From Blastococcus haudaquaticus (GTDB lineage: Bacteria; Actinomycetota; Actinomycetes; Mycobacteriales; Geodermatophilaceae), in NCBI RefSeq assembly GCF_900230285.1, contig NZ_OCNK01000008.1, positions 1-64,000 on the forward strand: a DNA stretch of 64,000 nt, written 5' to 3'. The notes beneath the pieces were generated by a model. The model saw only the letters and a list, made by a program, of their open reading frames with translations. It was not told the DNA's origin and searched no databases. Numbering within the stretch: position 1 is the first letter of the stretch; every line of letters begins with the position of its first letter. This document shows positions 16,848-24,048 of this stretch, piece by piece. Both the position numbers and the translations under genes were made by a program.

Positions 16848-18323
16848 ATGGCGTTCAGCTGGAAGCTCTACGGGGACGGCAAGACCCCGCCCCTGGGTGA
16901 GGCGGTGGCCCCGGACGAGCGGCTCTCCTGGCCGCGGACCGTCGGGATCGGCGCCCAGCACGTGGTCGCCATGTTCGGGGCGACCTTCGTCTTCCCGATC
17001 ATCATGGGCCTGGACGCGAACCTCGCGATCATGATGAGCGGCGTCGCGACGATCATCTTCCTGCTCATCGTGAAGGGCCAGGTGCCCAGCTACCTGGGCA
17101 CCAGCGCCGCGTTCGTCGGCGGGGTCGCGGCGATCCGCACCAACGGCGGTGACTCCAGCGACGTCGTCGGCGCCCTGCTGGTGGCCGGCGTCGTCCTGGC
17201 GCTGGTGGGTCTGCTGATCCACTTCTCCGGGCTCGGCCTGATCAACAAGGTGCTGCCGCCGGCCGTCACCGGCGCCGTCGTCATGCTGATCGGCTTCAAC
17301 CTCGCACCGGTCGCGGCGGGCACGTACTGGCCCCAGGACCAGTGGGTCGCGCTGGCGACCATGGCGTTCGTCATCGTCGCCTCGCTGGCGCTGCGCGGCT
17401 TCCTCGCCCGCATCGCCATCCTGCTCGGGCTGGTCTTCGGCTACCTGCTGTCGATCCTGCTCGACGCCACCACCGGGCAGATCACGTCCTTCGACGCCAG
17501 CGTCGGCGACATCACGACGCGCGACCGGATCAACTTCGACCAGGTCGCCGATGCCGACTGGTTCGGCCTGCCCGACTTCACCGCGCCGTCGTTCTCGCTC
17601 AACTTCAGCCTGCTGGTCATCCCCGCCGTCATCGCCCTCGTCGCGGAGAACGTCGGGCACGTCAAGGCCGTGGCCGAGATGACCAAGCGCGACCTCGACC
17701 CGGTCATGGGCCGCGCGGTCTTCGCCGACGGCGTCGGCACCGTCGTCGCCACCGCCGTCGGCGGCTCCCCGACGACGACGTACGCCGAGAACATCGGCGT
17801 CATGGCCGCCACCCGGGTCTACTCGACGGCCGCCTACTACGTGGCCGCGCTGGTCGCGATCCTGCTCGGCCTGATCCCCAAGTTCGGCGCGCTGATCAAC
17901 ATCGTCCCGGGCGGTGTGCTCGGCGGCATCACGGTCGTCCTCTACGGGATGATCGGCCTGCTGGGCGCCAAGATCTGGAAGGAGAACCGGGTCGACTTCG
18001 CCAACCCGATCAACCTCGTGCCGCTCGCGGCCGGGATCATCATCGGTGTCGGCAACGTGACCCTGACCTTCTCCGAGGACTTCTCGCTCAACGGCATCGC
18101 GCTCGGCTCGATCGTCGCGGTCGTCGCCTGGCACGTCGCCCGCGCCCTGGCCCCGGCCGACATGAAGGCCGCCCTGCTGCGCGAGGGCAGCGTGCCGGAG
18201 AGCGGCTCGTCGCTGGGCCACCACGGCGGGCCGGCCGGCGGCCACTCCGACCGCCTGGGTGGGTCCGACCCCTCCTCGGTGGACGAGGTCGGGCGCCCGG
18301 GCATCCCGGGCACCAACCGCTAG
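16848..18323 (+). CDS. NCS2-family uracil/xanthine permease
   Basis: 491 aa from the ATG at 16848, with AGGAGG ending 7 nt upstream; the in-frame extension to 16758 looks non-coding. About 14 hydrophobic segments. VAENVGHVKAV and the SPTTTYAENIGVMAATRVYSTAAYY region are the NCS2 signature, and the second is close to uracil transporters of UraA/RutG type. The first Glu contacts the base in UraA. It imports nucleobases by proton symport. It is divergent from fdrA and upstream of the Mo-hydroxylase genes, matching a role as uracil importer for the pathway. The last ~50 residues are a Gly/Ser-rich tail. Xanthine is the main alternative substrate. Confidence 0.87.
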   Translation: MAFSWKLYGDGKTPPLGEAVAPDERLSWPRTVGIGAQHVVAMFGATFVFPIIMGLDANLAIMMSGVATIIFLLIVKGQVPSYLGTSAAFVGGVAAIRTNGGDSSDVVGALLVAGVVLALVGLLIHFSGLGLINKVLPPAVTGAVVMLIGFNLAPVAAGTYWPQDQWVALATMAFVIVASLALRGFLARIAILLGLVFGYLLSILLDATTGQITSFDASVGDITTRDRINFDQVADADWFGLPDFTAPSFSLNFSLLVIPAVIALVAENVGHVKAVAEMTKRDLDPVMGRAVFADGVGTVVATAVGGSPTTTYAENIGVMAATRVYSTAAYYVAALVAILLGLIPKFGALINIVPGGVLGGITVVLYGMIGLLGAKIWKENRVDFANPINLVPLAAGIIIGVGNVTLTFSEDFSLNGIALGSIVAVVAWHVARALAPADMKAALLREGSVPESGSSLGHHGGPAGGHSDRLGGSDPSSVDEVGRPGIPGTNR

Positions 18324-18329
18324 CTCCGG

Positions 18330-18389
18330 AGCCGGCATCGCCGGCTGTTCCGACCGCACGCCGTCCCTGCTCGCAGGGGCGGCGTGCGG
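18330..18389 (+). terminator. Tandem hairpins after the permease gene
   Basis: AGCCGGC(atc)GCCGGCT at 18330-18346 is followed by a 10-bp outer stem, CCGCACGCCG with its complement, spanning 18354-18389 and enclosing CCT/AGG. This ends the permease transcript before the next promoter. Confidence 0.6.
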
Positions 18390-18433
18390 CGTTCCGGGAC
18401 ACGGACCGCCACCCGCTCGCGAGGCAACAAAGA

Positions 18434-18448
18434 TTTAGCACTGAGATA
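18434..18448 (+). promoter_or_regulatory. Shared regulatory motif, copy 4 (upstream of coxM)
   Basis: TTTAGCACTGAGATA, nearly identical to copy 3 over 19 bases. It lies 71 nt before the GTG of the Mo-hydroxylase medium subunit, downstream of the permease terminator, so it marks a separate promoter. Confidence 0.65.
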
Positions 18449-18518
18449 CTTTCGTCGCCTCCGAGGCGGTGACAGAGTGACCGTTCGCGCACGTCTCACA
18501 CGGAGGTGACCGCAGCCG

Positions 18519-19394
18519 GTGAAGCCCGCACCGTTCCGCTACGCCGATCCCGGCACGCTCGACGAGGCCCTGGCGGTCCTGTCGGCCGAGGGTGAGGGCG
18601 CCAAGGTGCTGGCCGGCGGTCAGTCGCTGCTCCCGCTGCTCTCGATGCGGCTCGCGGCGCCCACCACGCTGGTGGACATCAACCGGGTGCCCGGCCTCGA
18701 CGCCGTCGAGGTCACCGACGACGGCGTGACGGTGGGCGCGCTGGTGCGGCACAACGCGCTGCTGTCCGACGACGCCGCCGCCGGCGTCCAGCCGTTGCTC
18801 GCGCGGGCGACGGCGAACGTCGCCCACCCGGCCATCCGCAACCGGGGCACCACCGTCGGCTCGATCGCGCACGCCGACCCCTCCGGCGAGATGACGTCGG
18901 TCCTGGCCCTCACCGACGGCTCCGTCACCGTCGCCACGCCCTCCGGGAGCTCCGCCGTCGGGTGGCGCGACTTCTTCGTCGGCCCGCTGGAGACCTCGGT
19001 CCACGGGCCCGCCGTCGTCACCTCCGCGTTCTTCCCGGCGCTGCCCGCGCGGTCCGGCACCGCCTTCGCCGAGGTGGCCCGCCGCAAGGGCGACTACGCG
19101 GTCTGCGGCGCCGGCGTCGTCGTCACGCTGGACGCCGGCCGCCGCGTCGAGCGGGTCCGCGCCTCCTACGTCTCGGTGGGCATCACCCCCGAGGTGCACG
19201 ACCTGACCGAGGCCGTCGCCGGCAAGCCGGTGGACAGCGCCGACTGGGCCGCCGCCGGCGCGCTCGCGCGCACCCTGGTCGACCCGGACACCGACATCCA
19301 CGCCAGCGCCGACTACCGGCGCCTGCTGGTCGGCGTCCTGACCGAACGAACTCTTGCTGACGCTGCGGCGGAAGCCGCTGGGAGGGCCGCGTGA
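18519..19394 (+). CDS. coxM: Molybdenum hydroxylase FAD-binding medium subunit (CoxM type)
   Basis: 291 aa, typical length. KVLAGGQSLLPLLSMRLAAP is the first FAD-binding loop, and GTTVGSIAHADPSGEM corresponds to the second (TIGGN/A-H-x-D-P type). The family passes electrons from the Fe-S subunit to quinone or another acceptor through FAD. The GTG start is preceded by ACGGAGGTGACC. The stop overlaps the coxS start by 4 nt (GTGA). It is the first gene of coxM-coxS-coxL-coxG. Confidence 0.87.
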   Translation: MKPAPFRYADPGTLDEALAVLSAEGEGAKVLAGGQSLLPLLSMRLAAPTTLVDINRVPGLDAVEVTDDGVTVGALVRHNALLSDDAAAGVQPLLARATANVAHPAIRNRGTTVGSIAHADPSGEMTSVLALTDGSVTVATPSGSSAVGWRDFFVGPLETSVHGPAVVTSAFFPALPARSGTAFAEVARRKGDYAVCGAGVVVTLDAGRRVERVRASYVSVGITPEVHDLTEAVAGKPVDSADWAAAGALARTLVDPDTDIHASADYRRLLVGVLTERTLADAAAEAAGRAA

Positions 19395-19909
19395 CCGCGT
19401 CTGTCGACACGGAACGGACGATCACCCTCACGGTGAACGGTGTTCCACGTGAAGCCACCGTGCCGGTGCGCCGGCTGCTGTCGGACGCGCTGCGCCACGA
19501 TCTCGGGCTGACCGGCACGCACGTCGGCTGCGAGCACGGGGTCTGCGGGGCGTGCACCGTGCTGGTCGACGGCGACCCGGTGCGGTCCTGCCTGATGCTC
19601 GCCGTCCAGGTGGACGGGCACGAGGTGACCACCGTCGAGGGCCTGGCCCGCGACGACAGCCGCGGCGGCCAGGTGCTGCACCCGGTGCAGGAGGCCTTCC
19701 GCGAGTGCCACGCGCTGCAGTGCGGCTTCTGCACGCCGGGCTTCCTGACGACGATCGCCGCGGGGCTGGAGAAGCGGGACAACGCCGCGGAGCTCACTGA
19801 GGAGGAGGTCGACGACATGGTCGGCGGCAACCTCTGCCGGTGCACGGGCTACGCCAACATCAAGAAGGCCGTGCACCACGCCAACGCCGCGATGCGGGAC
19901 GCCCAGTGA
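19391..19909 (+). CDS. coxS: Molybdenum hydroxylase 2Fe-2S small subunit (CoxS type)
   Basis: 172 aa. Cys ligands for the plant-type cluster are in GCEHGVCGACTVLVDG plus a downstream Cys (VRSCLM). Those for the helical-domain cluster are in QCGFCTPGF and CRCTGY. It carries electrons from the molybdenum centre to the FAD subunit. It overlaps coxM by 4 nt, and coxL follows 40 nt later. Confidence 0.9.
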   Translation: MTASVDTERTITLTVNGVPREATVPVRRLLSDALRHDLGLTGTHVGCEHGVCGACTVLVDGDPVRSCLMLAVQVDGHEVTTVEGLARDDSRGGQVLHPVQEAFRECHALQCGFCTPGFLTTIAAGLEKRDNAAELTEEEVDDMVGGNLCRCTGYANIKKAVHHANAAMRDAQ

Positions 19910-19949
19910 GGGCCTTCATCGCCACTATGGCCCCCCGGGGAGGCGCCCG

Positions 19950-22370
19950 ATGACGACGAAGCTGTTCGGCGAGCCGGTCCGCCGGCGCGAGGACGCCCGG
20001 CTGATCGTCGGCAAGGGCCGCTACCTCGACGACATCGGGCACAAGGCGCTTGCGGCGGCGTTCGTGCGGTCGCCGCACGCCCACGCCCGGATCGTCGACA
20101 TCGACGTCGAGGGTGCCCTGGACGTCGAGGGCCTGGTCGCGATCTACACCTACGACGACCTCAACGGCCCGATGGCCGAGCCGCTGCCGGTGCTCATCCC
20201 CCACCCGCAGCTGACCCACCCGCGCACCAACTACCCGCTGGCCCGTGACGTCGTCCGGCACGTCGGCGAGGCCGTGGTCATGGTCATCGCGACGGACCGG
20301 TACGTGGCCGAGGACGCCGCCGAGCGGATCGTCGTCAGCTACGAGGAGCTGCCCGTCGTCGTCGGCGTGGACGCCGCGGCCGAGGCTCGTGCCTCCGTGC
20401 ACGACGACGTCCCGGACAACGTGGCCGCCCGGCACCACCAGGAAACCGGCGACGTCGAGCCGGCGCTGGCCGCCTCACCGCACACGATGAGCTTCACCCA
20501 GTACATCGAGCGAAGCGCCTCCATGCCCATGGAGGGCAAGGGCGTGCACGCGCGCTGGGACGCCGACGACCGGTCGTTGCGGGTCTACTCGAGCACCCAG
20601 GCGTCGACGTCGGTGCGTGCGGCGATCGCGGCGAAGCTGGAGCTGTCGCTGGACAAGGTCGAGGTGGTCGCACCCGACGTCGGCGGCGGCTTCGGCGTGA
20701 AGATCGTGCACCCGTGGCCGGAGGAGCTGCTGGTGCCGATGGCCGCGATCGCGCTGCAGGCCGAGGTGAAGTGGGCCGAGGACCGCCGCGAGCACTTCAT
20801 CTCCTCGGCGCACGAGCGGCAGCAGCGCCAGGACATCACCGTGGGCTACGACGACGAGGGCCGGATCACCGCGCTCGACGTCCACGTGCTCCACGACAAC
20901 GGCGCGTACACGCCCTACGGAATCATCGTCCCGATCATCACCGCGACCCAGCTGGTCGGGCCGTACGTGATCCCGGTGTACCGCGTGCGCGTGGACAGCG
21001 TCTACACGAACACCGTGATCGTGACGCCGTACCGCGGCGCCGGGCGGCCGCAGGCCTGCTACGCGATGGAACGGACGATGGACCGCATCGCCGACGAGCT
21101 CGGTCTCGACCGCTCCGTCGTCCGCGAGCGGAACCTGATCCAGCCCGACCAGTTCCCCTACGACCACCACCTGACGTTCCAGGACGGCCGGCCGGTCATC
21201 TACGACTCGGGCGACTACCCGGGTCTGGTCGACAAGCTGAAGACGCTGGTCGGCTGGGACTCCGTCGACTCGTTGCGGGCGGAGGCCACCGCCCGGGGCA
21301 AGCACCTCGGCATCGGAATGGCGCTGTACGTGGAGGGCACCGGGCCCGGGCCGTACGAGGGCGGGCACGTCCAGGTGCTCGGCAGCGGCAAGGTGCTGGT
21401 GTCGACCGGGCTGACGTCGCAGGGCCAGGGGCACGAGACGGCGTTCGCGCAGATCGTGGCCTCCGAGCTCGGGGTGCCGATCGAGGACATCGAGGTGACC
21501 ACCGGCGACACCCGGCGCTTCGGGTACGCCGTCGGGACCTTCGCGTCGCGGGCCGCGGTGATGAGCGGCAACGCGATCGCGCTGGCCGCGCGCGGTGTGC
21601 GGGAGAAGGCGCTGCGGATCGCGGCCGACGTGCTCGAGGCGTCGCCGGAGGACCTCGAGATCGACGAGGGCCTGGTGCAGGTCAAGGGCGTGCCGGGGAC
21701 CTCCATTCCCCTGCGGACGGTGGCCGTGCTGTCCAACCCGCTGCGCTACGCGTTCGACGAGGCGGCGAAGCAGGCCACCCAGTTCACGACGCACGACGAC
21801 TCGAAGCCGCCGGTGGCCGAAGGCGATGCGCCGGGGCTGGAGCACCGCGACTACTACTCGCCGCTGCGGTCGACGTTCGCCTCGGGCGCGCACGCGGCGA
21901 TCGTGGAGATCGACCCGCAGACGTGGGAGATCGACATCGTGAAGTACGCCGTGGTGCACGACTGCGGCAACGTGGTGAACCCGATGATCGTCGAGGGCCA
22001 GGTGCAGGGCGGCGTCGCGCAGGGCGTGGGCGGCGCGTTGTACGAGCGGATGGTCTACGACGCCGACGGGCAGCTGCAGAACGCCTCGTACATGGACTTC
22101 CTCATGCCGTACTCGAGCGAGGTGCCGGACGTCGTTATCGACCACCAGACGACGCCGTCGCCGCTGAACCCGCTGGGCATCAAGGGCGCCGGCGAGGCCG
22201 GCGTGATCCCGGGGACGGCGGCGATCGCCTCGGCGATCGAGGACGCGGTGGGACGGCGGATCTCGTCGATGCCGATCTCGCCGACCCAGCTGTACGACCT
22301 CGTGCGCAACCCCGATTCGGAGATGACCGCTGTGGCTGCCGGCCGCGCGGGGACTGGAGTGATGGCGTGA
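19950..22370 (+). CDS. Molybdenum hydroxylase large subunit (CoxL form II-like; predicted uracil/pyrimidine dehydrogenase)
   Basis: 806 aa, full length. VGGGFGVK (residues 244-251) and KGAGEAG (catalytic Glu749) are xanthine dehydrogenase-family Mo-pterin motifs. The active-site loop reads PYRGAGRP (360-367) and lacks the AYxCSFR sequence with its copper-binding Cys that defines true CO dehydrogenase (form I). CO oxidation is therefore unlikely; hydroxylation of an N-heterocycle or aldehyde is expected. With a nucleobase permease upstream and a motif shared with barbiturase, uracil-to-barbiturate oxidation is the most economical reading. Xanthine or nicotinate-type substrates remain possible. 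No CoxD/CoxE/XdhC maturation gene is in the window. Confidence 0.85.
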   Translation: MTTKLFGEPVRRREDARLIVGKGRYLDDIGHKALAAAFVRSPHAHARIVDIDVEGALDVEGLVAIYTYDDLNGPMAEPLPVLIPHPQLTHPRTNYPLARDVVRHVGEAVVMVIATDRYVAEDAAERIVVSYEELPVVVGVDAAAEARASVHDDVPDNVAARHHQETGDVEPALAASPHTMSFTQYIERSASMPMEGKGVHARWDADDRSLRVYSSTQASTSVRAAIAAKLELSLDKVEVVAPDVGGGFGVKIVHPWPEELLVPMAAIALQAEVKWAEDRREHFISSAHERQQRQDITVGYDDEGRITALDVHVLHDNGAYTPYGIIVPIITATQLVGPYVIPVYRVRVDSVYTNTVIVTPYRGAGRPQACYAMERTMDRIADELGLDRSVVRERNLIQPDQFPYDHHLTFQDGRPVIYDSGDYPGLVDKLKTLVGWDSVDSLRAEATARGKHLGIGMALYVEGTGPGPYEGGHVQVLGSGKVLVSTGLTSQGQGHETAFAQIVASELGVPIEDIEVTTGDTRRFGYAVGTFASRAAVMSGNAIALAARGVREKALRIAADVLEASPEDLEIDEGLVQVKGVPGTSIPLRTVAVLSNPLRYAFDEAAKQATQFTTHDDSKPPVAEGDAPGLEHRDYYSPLRSTFASGAHAAIVEIDPQTWEIDIVKYAVVHDCGNVVNPMIVEGQVQGGVAQGVGGALYERMVYDADGQLQNASYMDFLMPYSSEVPDVVIDHQTTPSPLNPLGIKGAGEAGVIPGTAAIASAIEDAVGRRISSMPISPTQLYDLVRNPDSEMTAVAAGRAGTGVMA

Positions 22371-23050
22371 ACCTCGACGGCTCGGCAGTTCTGTCCGGCG
22401 ACCCGGAGAAGGTGTGGGCGGTCATCACCGACCCCGCCGTCCTGGCGCGGACGATCCCCGGCTGCGAGACGCTGGAGCAGGTCGGGGACGACGAGTACAA
22501 GATGAACGTCTCCGTGGGCGTCGGCGCGATCCGCGGGACGTACGCGGGCGAGGTGCGGCTGTCGGACCAGAAGAAGCCGTCGTCATACGTGATGCACGCA
22601 TCGGGTGCGGGCGCGCCGGGGAACGCGCGGGCGACCGTGACGATCAACCTGGAGCCGACCGACGGCGGGAAGACGAACCTGACCTACTCGGCCGACGCGG
22701 TGATCGGCGGCCCCGTCGCAGGTGTGGGCCAGCGGATGATCACCGGCGTCGCGAAGCGGATGGCCGGCCAGTTCTTCAAGGCCATCGACGACGAGCTGAC
22801 CGGCAAGGCTGTGCCGGTAGCGGCGGCTCCGTCGGCTGCAGCCGCTCAGACGAGCGACGCCTCACTGGTGGTCGGTGGCGCGCCGATCGCGGCCGCCCCG
22901 ACGGTGTTCGCAGGCAAGGCCAGCGTTCCCGCGGGAACGTCCGGCGACGCCCAAACCCTGCTGCTCGGCGCCCTCGGCGGCGCCGTGCTCACCCTGATCG
23001 GCGTCCTGGTCGGCTACCTGCTGGGCCGTCGCCGGGAGCCGAACACTTAG
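22367..23050 (+). CDS. coxG: CoxG-type SRPBCC protein with C-terminal membrane anchor
   Basis: 227 aa from the GTG at 22367, which overlaps the coxL stop by 4 nt. Residues 1-145 form the CoxG/SRPBCC fold (MNLDGSAVLSGDPEKVWAVITDPAVLARTIPGCE is diagnostic). An Ala-rich linker follows, then a single transmembrane helix (TLLLGALGGAVLTLIGVLVGYLLG) and a basic end. CoxG proteins bring Mo hydroxylases to the membrane, and some bind quinone, giving an electron exit to the respiratory chain. Here that would couple substrate oxidation to respiration. The linker DNA holds the palindrome CGTTCCCGCGGGAACG at 22924-22939. Confidence 0.82.
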   Translation: MNLDGSAVLSGDPEKVWAVITDPAVLARTIPGCETLEQVGDDEYKMNVSVGVGAIRGTYAGEVRLSDQKKPSSYVMHASGAGAPGNARATVTINLEPTDGGKTNLTYSADAVIGGPVAGVGQRMITGVAKRMAGQFFKAIDDELTGKAVPVAAAPSAAAAQTSDASLVVGGAPIAAAPTVFAGKASVPAGTSGDAQTLLLGALGGAVLTLIGVLVGYLLGRRREPNT

Positions 23051-23198
23051 AACAAGGCGTTTCCCGTTACGGACTAGACCTTGACGCCACCATCCATTTG
23101 ATCCTCGGCGTGCCGGCTCAAGGGAGGGACAGTCGATGCGCGGGTCTCTCTTACTAAGGTCTTGATGACGATGGCCAAGATGACCCACGGGGAAGCAC

Positions 23199-23813
23199 AT
23201 GACTCAAGCGCCGCCGAACGGGAACGCTGGCTCGCCCCAGCCGCCGAGCGCAAGCCCCGTGGAGCTCTTGGAACTCCTTGAGCAACGGTCCTACGCGACC
23301 TATAAGGCGCGCTTGCGGGCTTCCAAGCGGCTCATGACGCGCAATAACGCCTGGAACGCATCTCTCATCGCTACGGCCACATCTACAACCATCGCTTCTG
23401 TGGCTCTCCTAGCCAATGACGGCATTTATGGCCCAAACGGCGACACGCTATTTGTATGTCTCGCCGTACTGTCTTTGACTGCTTCACTTGTCACTTCGGG
23501 CCTGAACTACTCCGGCCGCAGTCGTGACATGTTCTCAAATTATCGGCGCATTCAACGACTCTCCGCCGAGGCGGAGCGGGCCAAGCGGACACCAAGCATG
23601 CAAAATTTCGCGACAGTGGCCGAGTTGAACGCGAAGTACGACGAGCTTCTCGATGGATCTGAGAACCACACCGAGGCCGACTACTTCCACGCGAATGGCG
23701 AAGGCAGCAAGCCTGCCTCAGTTCGGCGCGAAAGCCTGCTCTCCTTCTTCCCTTACATTTCCTTGATCATCCCTCTTCTACTACTGCCACCGCTTCTATG
23801 CTGGATGTTCTAA
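23199..23813 (+). CDS. SLATT-domain two-transmembrane effector protein
   Basis: 204 aa. TM helices are at about 53-73 and 83-102, followed by a helical cytoplasmic segment (YSGRSRDMFSNYRRIQRLSAEAERAK) characteristic of SLATT proteins, and a third hydrophobic stretch at 183-203. SLATT domains are predicted pore-forming effectors that accompany nucleotide-signalling and reverse-transcriptase immune systems. The reverse transcriptase gene is 235 nt downstream with a structured RNA between. GGGGAAG precedes the ATG. GC content is visibly lower than in the flanking genes, suggesting horizontal acquisition. The family call rests on topology, motif and neighbourhood and needs a profile search. Confidence 0.72.
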   Translation: MTQAPPNGNAGSPQPPSASPVELLELLEQRSYATYKARLRASKRLMTRNNAWNASLIATATSTTIASVALLANDGIYGPNGDTLFVCLAVLSLTASLVTSGLNYSGRSRDMFSNYRRIQRLSAEAERAKRTPSMQNFATVAELNAKYDELLDGSENHTEADYFHANGEGSKPASVRRESLLSFFPYISLIIPLLLLPPLLCWMF

Positions 23814-23868
23814 GCCCCTGCCATCCCGAGCCAGGTGGTTCAGCTTCAGGCCTGAACAGTGCTAGCGT

Positions 23869-24032
23869 GGGCCATCCCCCAAGAGGGGGTAGGCCTCCTT
23901 CCGATGCGAGGACCGGCTCTCAAGGCCGGTCGTCATCGGGGGTTGTCGTGCGAGCGATGGCCCCGCGTGAAGCACCTTTTCCCAGGTTGGAAGCCGAGCC
24001 GGGCCCGACGCCTAGTCGGGCCCGGCTTCCAA
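23869..24032 (+). ncRNA. Structured non-coding RNA between SLATT and RT genes (candidate RT template/cofactor RNA)
   Basis: By-eye folding gives a closing stem GGGCCATC (23869-23876) with GATGGCCC (23956-23963). It encloses hairpin CCCC-AAGA-GGGG (23877-23888) and a two-part hairpin CCGATG/CATCGG (23901-23906 with 23934-23939) plus GACCGGC/GCCGGTC (23911-23917 with 23925-23931). About 23 nt of unpaired sequence follows, then a long hairpin 23987-24032: two 9-bp helices, a 5-nt bulge (GAGCC) and a 5-nt loop. A TAGCGT -10-like box at 23863-23868 lies just upstream. No ORF of note fits here. Position and structure resemble RNAs that serve defence RTs. Ends are approximate. Confidence 0.65.
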
Positions 24033-24048
24033 CAAGTACGGGGGCGTC

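Noticed and set aside
19950-22370. Aerobic carbon monoxide dehydrogenase
   Set aside because: The large subunit lacks the AYxCSFR active-site loop, and the neighbours point to nucleobase metabolism.
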